Part shown: in pieces, positions 28,601 through 41,855 of the stretch | Layout of the letters: each line of letters begins with the position of its first letter | Position numbering within the stretch: position 1 is the stretch's first letter | Source of the DNA: Otis tarda | Taxonomy: Eukaryota; Chordata; Aves; Otidiformes; Otididae | Length of the DNA stretch: 64,000 bases | Assembly: GCA_026413225.1 (NCBI GenBank) | Contig: CM048556.1 | Coordinates: 22,173,115-22,237,114 of the forward strand | Direction: 5' to 3' | The notes under the pieces: generated by a model | The model's database searches: none | What the model was told of the DNA's origin: nothing | The model's input: only the letters and a program-made list of their open reading frames with translations | Program-made: the position numbers and the translations under genes

Positions 28601-31508
28601 TAGACAGCTACGTCCTGCTTCGCTGGGGCGGGGGGCCAAAGCACAAACCCAAACTGGAACAGCCCCAGCGCTCGTCACAAGCGGGTCCGCCCCTGTATTT
28701 GTCCCCCCCGCCTTACGAAGTGCTGAATCAGAATCCCGGGTCTCAGTTTCCCCAGACTTTTGGAGACACTCAGCGCTGGACTCAGACCCCAAGTTCGCAC
28801 CTTCAATACAACTTTTGCAGCCCGGCCCCGTCTGTTCTCCATGAGGCAATTTCCTGGCTAGCCTGGAGAAATAAGCATAACAGACGATCTCAGCTGGCAC
28901 TTAGCGTGAACATCGGCAACAAAGGCAGTCTTTTCTGTCCTGCTTTGGTGCCAAGGCTAACCTTCCCTGCCGATGAGATAATATAAACAGAATGTAAATA
29001 CATGCCCAGTTCCTGAGTCACTTGGCCCCGCTGAAACTGATGTCAGCTGGGGACTGAAATGACACCGCTTTGTGAGCTCCTTTTATTTTCCCCTCCACAT
29101 CATCGCTCATTTCACAGCAAGCTTATTTCAAAGCACCGGAGAGCTGAAGAGGTGGTCACGTAAATGTTGGGTTGGTTTCCAGGGATTAGGCTCTCCTTCC
29201 GTTATCCTGTCGTGAATCGGAGGGTTTGACCTTGACTTACACCAGCATAAGTTAGAACAAAATCGGGCCCCGGGTCTTTAAGATGTTAAAAGCACCAATA
29301 CTGAGCAGAGCATCGCCGCTCCTGCGTTGGTTGTGCCTAAAGCGGGGGATTTGGATGCATCCCGCCAAGATCCCAAGAGCAGATGGCTACTCTCTCTTCT
29401 TCAGTCCCCTCAGCCCCTGGGAAGCACACAAACCAGGGATCCAGTGGGCTTCAATCTTCCCAACGCAAGCTTTCTCTCTTCATCTATTCTTTCCCCTCCT
29501 CTCTTCCTGGTTTTTTTTTTTTTGCAGGACAGGCCTCAAGAGAAGCCCATCTGCATCTTTATTTCAAACCTGGACCAGTTGCGAGCAGCTTCTCCCCCCA
29601 TCAGCCCGCTGCTGTGGGAATTCATGGAAAATGTTTACCCTGGTGGCGTCGGCTGCATCATCAAGAAAGGAGAGTGGCTGAAGAAGTTAGGTGAGATGAA
29701 CAGGACAGCCCTTCTGTCCCCCTTTTGTCTTTTCAAGACAGCAGGTCTGCAATCCACATACCCCTTTGGATGTCAGTGGGGACAGACTCTGTTCGTTTTA
29801 TCCCGAGAAATCCTCTCTGGGGCTCTTACATGTCTTGGTAAATGTTTAGCACAGGGTGTTAAAGAGCTGGAATGACTCATGAAGAGTGTGAGCCAGCATG
29901 ATGGTTTCCTTCACCCAGTCAGACTGGAAGGAAGGGAGGCTCTCCAGCCTGGGAGGGTCACCTCTCGCAAGCCCATAGCTGTTCGCTAGGAATGAGCAAC
30001 CCTGGGGTGGAACACCAAAGACAGACAAGAGGTCCCGGGGCGGAAGGGGTTCTCACGGGCATCCCTTCCCATCGTCTCTTGCGTCCTACCTATGGATAAT
30101 GCCAAAACTCTGTGAGCAGCGGTATGATTCACACTCAAACCTGGATTCTGGGAATCAATGAAAACATTAAAGACTGAAGAAACAGTAGGGGTTACGCATG
30201 CTTCAGAGGCACGGGTATGGGACAGGGTGGGAGGGCAGGCAACGGTCAGAAGGAGTTAGGTTCTGCGATAAAGATAGATCCTGCATCCATGAAGGCAGCT
30301 ATGCTGAGCTCCAGCCATTGGTCTTTTCCTTTTGCCTCTCCAACGTCCTCTGTCCTTCAAGGGGTCGGAGCAGGGTACACCAGAGTGGGAACGCAAGACA
30401 GTATCATGATCAGAGTGCCCGACCTGACTGTCCTGGTGCACCTCATCGACATGACGGGACCCTTGGCAATCACGTCGGCTAATCCCAGCGGAGAGGTTGA
30501 CAGCACGCACCACGACATGGTCATCTCGTGAGTACCCTGTTCACCAGCCCTCCTATCGCAGTGCAAACCCCCTCTCAGGGGTGGCCAGCACGTTTAGGTG
30601 GTGTACCAATCGTGACTTGATGCCCTGTGTGGAGGGGAACTTCAGCACAACGTGATATGAGGCACTGTCTAGAGTTGCTGGATTTTTTTTCCCTACAGGC
30701 GTCTTGGCCATAAGCTGGAGGGTGTTCTCTGTGACGGAGAATCTGACGAGGTGGTGGCATCCACTGTGGTCAACTGCACAAAGATTGATGAAAGTGAGTG
30801 TGAGAACCTCCCTTCCTACGGCAGCTATAGCATTTTCCTAGGACGTTTCCATTCCTTTCAACGGTATCAATCTGACACCACAGTGTGCTCCAAGAGTAAC
30901 AGTTCCTGAGCGCCTGGACATTTGCAAACGTGTTGATGAAGAGGAACAAACGAAAGATGTCCTTGTTGGACCTCTGTGTTGACAGAGAACAAGGCAGTGA
31001 GGAGAAACACGGTTGGGCAAGGAAAATCTGCCTTACAAGAGCAAAAATGCTTCAAGTGGGAGGGTGGATGCTTCTGAAAGGAAGGGTGTGTGCTCCTGGT
31101 AGAGCACCAGAATGAAGGGGTTACAGGAGCTCCACAGTGATGTAACAGCACAAGCTGAGGGTGTCAACCCAGCTGGATCTGGGTTGACATTTGAGTGGGA
31201 TTCTCTAGTGGAAAACTAAACTCTCGGACAAAGTGTGAGGTCGGGGTTGGTAGCTGTGTTTGCTTTCTGACAAAGTTTCCAGCCCTCTTGCTACACAACT
31301 TTATTATTAGGCTGTCCTGAGCATCTGGATGGTTTTACCGGTCCAAGATGTTCCTTTATATCCCCATCCCTTTCTTTCACCCCTTGGGATTATCCTAACC
31401 TTTTCATTCCTCCTCCGGGAAGGTGGCATCACGATCGTGAGAGAAGGCTGCATACCAGCAGGCAAGGTGATGCAGATATTTGAAAGGGTGAAGAGCAGGG
31501 TGGTCTGA
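22697..31508 (+). CDS. Gene A: triple SatP/YaaH-like membrane protein fused to a YrdC (TsaC/Sua5) domain
   Basis: Ten exons: 22697-22853, 23352-24806, 25652-25744, 26324-26428, 27122-27231, 28178-28372, 29528-29690, 30362-30527, 30699-30793, 31423-31508. All are in phase, giving 874 residues. The start has a strong Kozak context (GCCATGG). Residues 1 to about 600 hold roughly 18 hydrophobic segments in three blocks of six. Blocks 1 and 2 open with EPAALGL and EPMALGN, like the NPAPLGL signature of SatP/YaaH/GPR1/FUN34 acetate/succinate transporters. Each then has a segment such as GGFVQLLAGFLAFRK that resembles the family's second helix. Residues from about 610 form a YrdC domain with GVPTDTVYALAAS, KDRPQEKPI (the KxR motif), ITSANPSG (the SxN motif), and ASTVVNCT with IVREG near the C-terminus. 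Bona fide YrdC enzymes make threonylcarbamoyl-AMP for tRNA t6A. The role of this fusion is unknown to me. It is probably a multi-pass membrane protein. Confidence 0.88.
24843..24899 (+). repeat. Short direct repeat in gene A intron 2
   Basis: The phrase 'gcccaacccacccaggatg' occurs twice, about 29 bases apart, just after the exon 2 donor. It is probably a local slippage duplication of no functional consequence. Confidence 0.7.
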
Positions 31509-31888
31509 AACCGAAGGGAACCTTCCCTGCGCGAAGGAACAGCGCCTGCTGTCACTGAGAGACCTGAGGCATCCCGCGCCTGGCTGGGACAGCCATACCT
31601 TCTCTAACCACCCAGCACTCGCCTCCTCGGGAAACAGCAGCGCTTCCCCACCCAGCGTCTCTCCCGGGAGCTTTCTGCGGCTATTTATTGTTTATCTCCA
31701 GTAAGTGCCTGAAACCGCCGGGAGACCTGCCCGCGGAGCGCCAGCGGGATCCGGAGCTGATGCTCTGGGGCAGGAATTCCCAGAGTCCTGTGTTTCCTGA
31801 GTGCCTTGAACTGTGAATGTCCCGCCTGCTTGTGTATCCCCTTCCACCACACTCAGATCTGTGTATTTTAAACTGCTAAAATCCACTA

Positions 31889-31894
31889 AATAAA
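31889..31894 (+). terminator. Polyadenylation signal of gene A
   Basis: AATAAA about 380 bases after the stop codon at 31508, followed within 30 bases by a T-rich stretch typical of a downstream element. Confidence 0.6.
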
Positions 31895-34764
31895 TCCTTT
31901 TTTTGGAACATACGGAAAGGGCTTTGAGTTTCATTTGCATCCGCCCGAGCTATTCGTCCTCCAAAAATTCCAAGGCTCCGTGGCTAAATGCCGGAGGGAG
32001 GAATAAATATTGGAAGGCACAATCCTGACAGAGGGCTTGCAGCAAATAACTCCCCCCCCGCCATCCATCTCTGGCATCTTCACAGCCATTCCCAGTCCTG
32101 GGCTGGACTTGGGGCGCGCGGCTCCTCGCGGCACGCGGAGGCGGATCGGGGTCCGTGGCCACGCTGGGAGCTGCAGAGGGTCGGCGGCCTCGGGAGCCGT
32201 CCCCACGTCGGTCCCACGGCGTGGAGGGGAGGAGGTTTTCTGCCAAGAGCAGAGAGCGGCACTTTGCTCGCCCCCAAAGCAAACAGGAGCCGGGGCGAGT
32301 TGAGGACGAGGGGAATTCGTTCTTAATAAAGCCAAACCCCAACCAGGGAAACAATGAGTTCGGGCCCAAAGGCAAGAGACTGCTTCAAACCACGGGGATG
32401 CGCGCTGCCGATTCGGAGGTTTTCCGTAATGTTTTTTCCTGTACCGGAGGCAGCGTCCAAGCGGCACATCTCTGCCAGTTCCTGATGCTCGTTCCTTCTC
32501 CTTCCTCCTGCTCCGGGCAGGGAGGTGGCTCCCTCGGCACGGCCCCAGTGCCACCTCCCAGCACCCAAGGGACAAGCCCCTTCTTCCCTCCTCTTCTTCC
32601 TCGCCGGTGTTTGGGAGCATCTTTCTCTCCTGCTCGTGGACTTCTCCCTCAAGCCACGTTCCCCCTCCCTGCTCGCCCAGCACTGCTCCAAGTCCCGAGC
32701 AGCCAAACCTGGGAGCTCTCAGGGCTGGATTCCTCCCACGCTCCATCGCTAACATGTAAACAGCAATTCCAGTTTTAGCCGTGCTCCGCTTGCTTTGGCG
32801 CTGGGCTTGTTGTCCACCCCGTCCTCCACGAGGCACAGCCTGCTATTTGAGCCTGCGCTCGGGAGTCACCGTCAACAGCAGCTTTCACCCTGGCTCCGGG
32901 GCCGGATGTTGTTCCGTTTAAGCAGCTCCCCAAACTCCATTTAAAAGCCCTTGGCAGCCGTTCCGCGGGTCTGAACACAGGCTCCCCTTCACCCCGCGGC
33001 CTCCTGACCCTGCAAACCCGCTTTTGCAGCCTCCCCTCCCCGTCACCGTTCGCTCCGCTCGGGCTCCGCCGGGTATTCCCAGCCTCCTGTGGTTTCCCAG
33101 CCCGTGCCAGCATCTCCGAGTGGAATTCAGCCAGGCTCTCCTCCCTGCCTGCACTTTACGGCGCACACTGGGCCCTTCTCTCGCTCACAAGCGAGTATTC
33201 TGCCTCGCCGGGCCATCAAACGGGGTGGCACCTGTAAGACCAGAGCCCCTGTTCCTCCCCGGAGGTTAAAATCGGCTCCGTAACGGGACAGCCCGTCCCC
33301 GTATCCTCTGCACGAGCTAAGCGGAGGAGCAGCTCTCCATCGTTGTGGAGATTTCTGGGCGAGCTTTCAAATAGCATCATCCTCTCTGGACCGGACCTAG
33401 AAAGACGCAGAGCGAAGCCATCGATAAGCCAGTGCGGTGAAATCCTGCCCCTTCACCGGGACAGAGTTCCCCGCGGTCCCCGTGCTCCCAGTAGACCTGC
33501 ACCCCAGCTGCGGATGCTGCCGTAGAATATTCAGTTGAAATGGACGGATGAATGAATGAGGCAACCTCGTCGGACAAAGAAGAGGAGGCCAACGCCGGGC
33601 TGCCGGAGCCGCGCGAGGAGCCGTTAACCTCCCGCGAGCCCCAGCCAATAAAGCAGTCATTCAATGAACGCGTTCAGGTGCCAGCTGAGGTCCACCACCA
33701 TCCAGGAAAGGCTTAACGTTAAGCATGCGGTCAAGTCCCACAACACGGGGCTTCTCTCATGTTTTAACACTTGAAAAGCTACTCGACCTTTCCAAGCAAA
33801 TGAGGGTTTTTAAACATTGGCCATAAACTGCTGGAATGAAAGAAAAAGCAGAAGGTCCCTTCTTGACTCGCGGGTCTGCGTTCAACCGTCTCCGTGTCGG
33901 TGGCACGGGACGTTTCAGCTCAAGGGAAGGATGTGGAGTTCACCAGACGGCCCAGGATCTGGTAAATAGAGGCAAGTTTTGGCCTGGCTGGAAGAGCTAC
34001 CCGTGGGGGCTGCGGGCTCCTGGGATGTTGCAGAGGGAGCGTTTTGGAAGCAGTAGCAGCTCTGGCAGGTAAATCAAGACTGGGCTTGAGGAAAGCGCTT
34101 GAGAGCATTGTGGTGACTGGAAAACCGGAGGTTAAAATGGAAATGATTTCTATGAGCTGTAGACAAATCTAGAATTTACGTTACAAACGGAGCGAGATAA
34201 GAAGATTACAGGAGCCTCTTGCTTCAGACAACGGCTTCAGGGACAGCTGTGAACGGTGTTTCCTTCCACAACGTGCTTGTGCGAAGAATTACCTAACGGC
34301 AGAGCACAACGGAACCAATAACCACCTGTACTTACGGGCGGGGTGAGACCCAGGGATGTAAAGATAGGGATGTTTTTATGCATTAATTGGGGTTTTTTTA
34401 TGGTTTACAGAATGAGAAAGTAAACAAATGATGTTACAGAATTAAAAAAAAACCTACACCATATTCTGGGCTTCTTGCCTTGACCCTCACTGTCTCGTAA
34501 GTCTTCTGCTGAGTCATGAGGAATTGCAGGAGAGGTGTTTGTGCTGTGCCTATTTTCTAACGTCAGGTGTGGCTTGATAAAAAGAAAATTGGTGTTTTTG
34601 TTTGACACAATAAACTGCACAATCATTTTCATCTTCTGCCAGTTGGTGCTGGGAAAAGGCATGCATCTCTCTTTGTCACAAACAAGGAAATAAATGAGAT
34701 TTCTCCGTGTTTTCTTAGTGCTGCTAAATAGAGTGGAATATTTCCTCTACAAAACCTGCTTGGG

Positions 34765-34878
34765 TATATTATATTATATTATATTATATTATATTATATT
34801 ATATTATATTATATTATATTATATTATATTATATTATATTATATTATATTATATTATATTATATTATATTATATTATT
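34765..34878. repeat. ATATT pentanucleotide microsatellite, about 22 copies
   Basis: An almost perfect (TATTA)n array of about 113 bases. It breaks only at the right end, where one ATT unit and then GC-containing sequence begin. It is likely length-polymorphic. Confidence 0.97.
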
Positions 34879-37800
34879 ATCGCGACAAAGCCTTTTTGTT
34901 AAAACACCGTGAATTACAGTATCTTACAATAACATTAAATTTTTGCTGTTTCAGCTGAGATTTATCACAATTCTCCTCTTGACAAGCAAACCTACTGTTC
35001 CATAACCCCCAGTGATGTTGGTCGGAAACGCCCAACCGCGTGTGCAAGACCATGGGAGCAGAGGAACTGTAAAACGTAAACCGATTGGAGACGGGTCTGG
35101 CCTGGGAGCTTGTGCCCGGCAGGTATCCCCGACAAATGCCAAGGAAAAGTCTCGATTTTCCAAGGTGGTCACCAATGTCTGCCTCCAAGAAGGCTTTTTT
35201 GGTTGTATTCCCAACAGCAGCAACTCCCAATCCTGAGCACGTGTGATGAGATCCTGCCCAACGCAGTTGCCATCGGATCTCCAGGGATCCTTGGTGCTTT
35301 TGGTCTGTGCATCACATCGTCAGTTTTGCCACTTTAGCCCAAAATAAGACGGAATTCGTCACTGGGCTCTGAACAGTTATCGTGACACGTTAACCTGGAA
35401 GATGGCTCCGCCACCAGCCCCCACGTGAGCGAGCAGCACCGTGCCGAGACTCCACAAACACAACGGGTCTCTGTTTCCCGCGAACTCGGCGCGAGAAGGG
35501 TGGGAGCTGGAGCGACACCTGCGTGGTCACGTACCCACAATTCTTCCCAGGGACTCAAAGCAAACTCCCCAGGTCCGGATCGCCCGTGCCAGCTATTTCT
35601 GCAAGGCTGGAGGGAAACAAACACCCCTCCTTAGATCAACAACGGGAGCCTTCAATTCCTTTATTCAAGCTCTCCAAACACAGAGTCCTTTCATCGGGGC
35701 TGCTGCTCATGCTCAACGCCTCTTGCCGTGTTTTCCGTTACGAGAGGCTGTACATTGCTGGAGGCTCGTTTCCAAACAGGCTGCAATGAGCAACCGGGCC
35801 GTTGGTTTCTAACAGGGCGAGGGGTAAAAGATGTAAACCACGTCATAATTGTCCCTAAATCTCTCCTGCGGAGGGGCTCCTTCATTTTGCCCTCCTTCTC
35901 GTCCTCGTGTTTTGCTCAGAAGTGAGCTGGGCTGCAATTAAATTATTTTCAAGGGTGAGGCACCAGCTCTGGCAGAGAGAGCAGCCCTCTTGTGTGTGAC
36001 CAGATGGGAGGGGGGCAGGGATGGGAGAGGAGGTTTTAGGCAAGCGGACAGCAAGTCATTATTTCATTAAAAGAAACATTGGTGCAAAATGTTGCTGCAA
36101 AACTGAACGTCTGCTCACATCATCAAGGAAGTAAACTGCACCAAATGTCACTGGTGGTGAAGGGCATCACGTCTCTGTTCCAGGAGGGATGCTGGAGCTG
36201 GTGAAGGGAACGCTGGGGCATGGCCACCCGGCTTTCCACGGACAGGACCATTCTGCGGCCAAGAGACCAAAACCCTGAGGGTGACAGCACATGTGAACGT
36301 GCCACCAAGACTCCAACGCCTCTGCAGTGCCTCCTTTCTCAGGAAAGCAAGACTTGGTCAGTTCAGCTTTCCAGGGCACTGGATTTCCATCTCTGTCTCA
36401 GCACAGAAAACCAGCTTGTCCGCTCTCCTGGCCCCTCAGCTGGCAGCTTTCACCAGTCATGGTTTAACCTGAGAATAGGAAACAGCCATTCCTAAGCCAG
36501 GACAGCAGGTCCCATGAGTTGGTTTCTCCCTTCCTGGAGCCAGCCCAGGTCCAGGGTCCTGGCACTTGGTTTCGGTTGTGCTCTGCCGATACTTGTCTGC
36601 TTCCTTCTTCTTGTTTTTTCACTGATTGATATTTCATTTTATCTCTCAGCTAATATTATGAGTCAAAAGAAGGCATCTTCCTGGAGGCATGAGGGCATAA
36701 CCCCTGAATTTGCATTTTATCAAAGCACATTTTAACCGTAACTTCATGCAGAGTAACAGGAAAAAATAGCTGGTCTCTAGTGTTTGTTGAACACACGCAC
36801 GCACTCTCCTGCCCGACTCTGACCCTTCCACCCACGTCTGGTGGGACTCACTTCCTCAACAGATGGAATGAATTCTACTGTTCTGGGCAAGGCACGTCCA
36901 AAAAGTTCAAAAAGTGACCAAAACCTGCAGCACCACAGAGAAGGCAACCTCAAAGGATCCAACGGCTGCTGCATAAAGCCAGTGTTCAGTTATGAACGCC
37001 CCCAAAGCTCCTTTCGTACCAGAAGTTTCGCTATGAAGAGCGACAAGGCCTTTAGCTTCCTTTTACTCACGCCTTCTTGCGTCTTTGGAGAGCTAGAGCT
37101 TGGAAGCAAGATGGAGAACACAACCAACATCCATTACGTCTGTGGAAACCCCATCTCAGCTCTTTCTGTGGCCAAGGAGACCGTGTCCCAGCGGCCACAG
37201 TCACCGCTGCCTACTGGATTTGGTTTCTTCTTCGTGCCTGGAACTGCAGCGAGCTGCTAACTCTGCTCCCTCCTTACTCCTCCTCCACCTCTGCTGCCAT
37301 TTCTACTTCCCAAAAGACTCTTGCACCTCCAATTAGGTCTTGGCGTATTTTGCAAGTGAACGCAGCTGCTGGGAGCCGCAGGCAAGGAGGGCCTGGAGCA
37401 AATGTAGGAGACAGCAAAAAGGGGGACAGAGGCCGTGGTACCTCTTGGGGCAGGTAAGATCTGATAACCTCACGTGGGAGGACACGGTCCTCAGCGAGGC
37501 TGCCGGGGAAAGGATGCCGGAGGCAGTTAGGGGACTTGTGGGAATTTTGAGGAGATAAGGTGAGCTCGGTCGGGGCAGAGTCGGTGCTGCTGGTACTCAC
37601 CCATCCTCCAGGTTCTCAAGATTAGCGCACGGAAAGGCAATCTGGGTGCATCCTGCTGATTTAGGGTGTTGTCACCGACTGCACAAGGTCACAGCGGAAC
37701 CCGTAACAGCGAGAAACTGGTTATGCGCATCTGTCACCGGTTCAGCAGATAAGAGAGAAACTGTCTGGTCTGAACCAGACGTCAGGTCAAAGGAGGAAGG

Positions 37801-40194
37801 TTGCTGCAGTACCTCCCGGAATTGGCGATATGTCAGAGAGGGAGTTCAAAGATGGTTATTTACCGAAACTCGGCAATAAACACCTCATATGAAAGGCACG
37901 TTACTTCCTGCTGGGTGGATAACGTGAAAAATAGGGTCTGAGAATGGAGGCGCTGGGGTAGAGAAGGTCTCTAAACTCGGGATGCGATCTCACAACCCCT
38001 GCTCCTCTGAGAGCTGCGTCGGTCCAAGACAGGCTGCCTCGCGAGATGCTCGAGGAGTTTTCTGCTCCTGGGGCAGTACGCGGAGAATGCGAGGTTCCTC
38101 AACGACGCCTGGGCACGGCTGGCCCTGAAGGCACTGCAGTGTCTCCGTTCCACAGCTGCTCAGACAGATATATCTCTCTGAGGATAACTGTCTGAACCCT
38201 GACACCCGTCTCATGGCCAGGGCAGAAGAATTTGTTGAAATTCCTGCTTTTTTGGTGTCTAGGAAGAGATAATAACACGAGTAAGATCTCTTTGTGTTTT
38301 CCAGGAAGGAATGAAAAGGTGGTTCTCACAAGAACCAACACTTCTGAGCCTTTGAACATGGGCTCTTCAGCTGAGGTATTTATTACGGCTGCCGAACCAG
38401 GGCCAGAGGCAGTGCCGAACTGGACGTGCAGGACAGACCTCCCCATCCAGCCCCCCAACACGACCCTTTGCACCGACCGCTCTGCAGCGCGTTCTGCCCA
38501 TCTTCCTCCATCCATGGGGCTGAGAAGCTGGGGCCCCTTGAGTACTGAGATGCCAGCAACCGTGGCAATGGGGCAGGGGCATACGGGGACCCGATGAACC
38601 CACGGTCCCTGCCCAGAGATCCAGCTACCACTGAGCTTTTCCGTCCTCAGCCCCGGCTGTGACCGCCACGCACAGAGAGGAGATGGAAGCCTTGGAGCCG
38701 TCAGATGCTTTTCTAGCTGGGGCAGAAAGGAGGAATACGACGGAGTCACAGCTGGCAGTTAATCCCGTTAATTCTCCTTATGGCTCAAGAAGCTCAGTTT
38801 CCAGACCGCTGCTTTTTCCCCCAAGGTTTTTCACAGGGTCGATTTCATTCACTAGGGAGACAAACTCCCTGCTGCTGTTCCACACCAGACAACCTCAGGT
38901 GCGCCGCGAATTACGAGGGAGACGTGCCGCAAAGGACAACTTCAACAGAGTTGTCTTCTGCGCTGGTTAGGCGCCTGGCTGCCGTCACCCACCTGTCTCT
39001 GTCCTGGCTTACTCCGAGCCTCGGCTCAGAGCCGCTCTGTAGGTTCAGTTTTACAGCTGGCACAAACGCCGGGGGCTCCCGGGTGGCTCCAGCCCATCAG
39101 AGGTTGTCCGGCTCTCGGCTGGGCACCGCAGCTTGGCTATCGGCTACGTAAGTCCAAGCCGCGTTTCGTGAAGCAGCTGAAGACCTGGCCCAGGATTTTA
39201 AAATACGCTGTTTCTTTGTTGTCCTCAGTATTTTCCCCAAAAGCGACAAACCAGCTTTTCTGGTCATTTTGCAGTAACAGCTCTAGGCCCTTGATGTTGG
39301 AGGGAGGAGTACCAGGAAGAATGCAGCAGGGCGAGTACGACGTAAAATCTCTGCGGGTTGTGTTTTCAGATGCTGTGCCGTCAACAGTGCCCAGATCAAA
39401 GGGGTCTGCTTTGGCTGACTGTCACCCAATTCAGCAGGACTCTGCTTCTGCCTTTTCCTCCACCTCACGCCCCAGCCCAAGCTACGGGCAGACCTTGACT
39501 TCCTTATCTCAGGAGCAAGAGCCCGAGAGGAGAGGGCTCTGTCCCCGCAGAGCTCCCAGTTCCTGGTGTTCCTTTGTGCTGGAGGTGGCCGGGGGACATT
39601 CCTGCCTCTGCCCGTGTCTCGAGGCTTCTGCTTGGCCGGTCTCGCTCAAGAGGTGGTTGTGATGCCGCCCTTCCTCTCCGAACCACTCTACCCACTCTGG
39701 TATCAGGTCCACCCACTATGCCAACATGCATCCTCGAAGATGTCATCGAGAGGGTTCCTGTTCCTATGGCCCAGCTCTATTCTCAGAAGGGTGACCTGTT
39801 TTTTTCCTGCGACTGGAAAACAAACTTCTTTATTTTCCATTCTTTTTTTTTTTTTTTCTTTCCATTGACACAGATGTCTGGACTTCACAAAGGGCAAAAT
39901 CAAGGTGGGACAGCCCTTCTTTCTGGGTTGTTTTCCACTCCGGTGGGTTAAAGTGTTGGGTACTTGACAAAGGGGCCCATTCATGAGATTATTTTGTCTC
40001 CCAGCGTGACCTTTCAGGCCTAAAGGCCTCCGAGTCATTGACAATGCAACCAAAATTGGCCTTTCTCAGAAGACTCTGATCTTCCTCAGTCACTTCAAAC
40101 TCCTCCTATGTCAGGGGTCTGAGGACCCCAAGTCCCCTTCTGTCCCTCTCGTCTGGTACACTGCAATGGACCCATTCTTTCCCATTATCAGATG

Positions 40195-40298
40195 TGGTGC
40201 TGAGGGAAAAGGTTTAGCAGTGCATGTGTCAGTGCTAGGTCAACGGTTGGACTTGATGATCTTAAAGATCTTTTCCAGCCTAAAAGACTCCATGATTA
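40195..40298 (+). mobile_element. CR1 LINE extreme 3' fragment
   Basis: The phrase 'ggttggacttgatgatctta' followed by 'aagatcttttccagcc' and a remnant of the terminal short repeat is the hallmark of avian CR1 3' ends. Only about 100 bases survive, a typical 5'-truncated insertion. Confidence 0.85.
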
Positions 40299-41849
40299 AG
40301 CAGGACGGGAGAGGGACAGCAGGAGAAGGGCTCAGTGAGAGTCTCCTCCGAGGAGGGCTGGTGATGTCGAGGTACTAAAAGTTAAAGTTAAACCTAGCAG
40401 ACTTATGGAAATTGGGGATTAAGGTTTTAAACAATGCGCCTTTGTCTGAGCTGCCTAAAAGCAAGAAGCATAAAATGATAAAAAGCTAACTTTATCAGCA
40501 GCCTGTGAAGAACCGCTTCGGCTTGCCAAACTGCCGAGGGAACCAGGGGAAAGGTAATTCCGGCAGGGGGAACCCCAACCACCGACCCTCTGCCCAAATC
40601 GTACCACCGACCCAGAAGACGTAGGCAGAAAAAGAGGGCTGGGCACGCGTGCCAGTTCACACGCCGGGTGAAGAGGCTCTGACCAACCATTTAATGAAAC
40701 GACAACGCAAATGTACTAGAAGCTGAGTGTGCCCGTGCTTTGTGCACGAATAAGCGCAGATTTGAAGGCTCGGCGTGCCGTCCTGGGACAGGCAGCCATG
40801 CCTGCACACCTCCGCTCCGTGCGCGGACCGGCTCTGCACACCGGGCCACCGACCCGAGTTTCGGGACAACACTGGGCAACCATTTTTTACTAAACCTCAC
40901 ATTTATAGAGTGATGAAAATATTTCATAAACTCTTGTCAAAACCTCAAAATGGATTTGGTACACGATTTTTCAGAAAATATGCGGAAAAACGTTCAAATG
41001 TTTGTCTTAATAGTTTCTTGGCGAAGTGTTTTGGATTTGCCACTTTAAACAGAGCTTTTCCTCTCTCCTCACTTCTCTTTAGAAGTGGTTTTCTTCACCT
41101 TGAATGCTGGGAAAACTCTGGAAATATTAGTAATTTTTTTTTGCCTTGATTAAACTGAAATATCTCATTTAAATCTCCTCCTTCCTAAACTATTTCTTTC
41201 CAGTTTGCTTATACACGGCAGAGCCGCCGCCGGGGTAAAATAAGAACTGAACTTAAATATCTCCCCATCCCGCACACAGCGTCCTGGTGCTGCCGTCAAA
41301 ACCGTCTGTAAGAAACAAGCACCGTGGAGAGAGAGCGAAAGAGGAAAAATGGATCCAGGCGAGGCACCTTGTGGAGAATCCGGCTTTTTAAACCACTCGG
41401 GACCTGTGGCACACTGCGGCGCACCGCTGTCGGCAGCACAGGGCAGCAGCCCCCCGGTATGTTTAAGCCAGGGCTGGTTTCCCACAGCAAAAGGCTTTGT
41501 GATGCTTCAGCCCCTGGAGAGACGAACGCTTCCCACCACCCCCGCTCAGATTCCAGCGTTCACGGGGCTTTTTACCAAGTGCAGGAGAGGGGTGAAATCC
41601 AGCCCTGGTGTTTGCGAGCTCAGCAGCACTCCTCAGCAAGGGAGCTGGCTCCAGCGCGTTGATGTTAAGAGTTAGCTTCTCCTTCCCTCCTGTTCCCCAC
41701 CCCGGAAAGGGACGCAATCCGATTCCCTCATCAGATCCTCCGCGCACGGCCAGGAACCCCGACATGCTGAAACCCACAACGCTTTCACCCACAAGGGTTT
41801 CCCAGGCCCTTGCCGCAGATGATAGCACAGTCCCGTGTGAAAGATGACT

Positions 41850-41855
41850 GTTTAT
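41850..41855 (-). terminator. Possible polyadenylation signal of gene B
   Basis: TTTATT on the + strand gives AATAAA on the gene strand. A second overlapping-type signal lies about 15 bases further on. It is about 1.2 kb beyond the gene B stop, leaving a long 3' UTR. Confidence 0.4.

Larger units (their letters stand above)
31930..41849. other. Gene-poor interval between convergent genes A and B
   Basis: About 10 kb without any exon I recognise on either strand. It starts with a GC-rich stretch (32.1-33.7 kb). It contains the ATATT microsatellite at 34.8 kb and a CR1 tail at 40.2 kb. The longest open frames (31931-32836 minus, 38099-38749 minus, 39168-39662 plus) have no conserved motif or splice-supported continuation. 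They are treated as chance frames. Confidence 0.5.

Noticed and set aside
31931-32836. A 301-codon open frame on the minus strand
   Set aside because: GC-rich, Arg/Gly/Ser-rich low-complexity product with overlapping open frames on both strands, no known motif and no splice support.
38099-39662. Open frames of 120-216 codons in the A-B gap
   Set aside because: Products are Ser/Pro/Arg-rich without motifs, and no acceptor/donor set links them. They are likely chance frames in GC-richer DNA.
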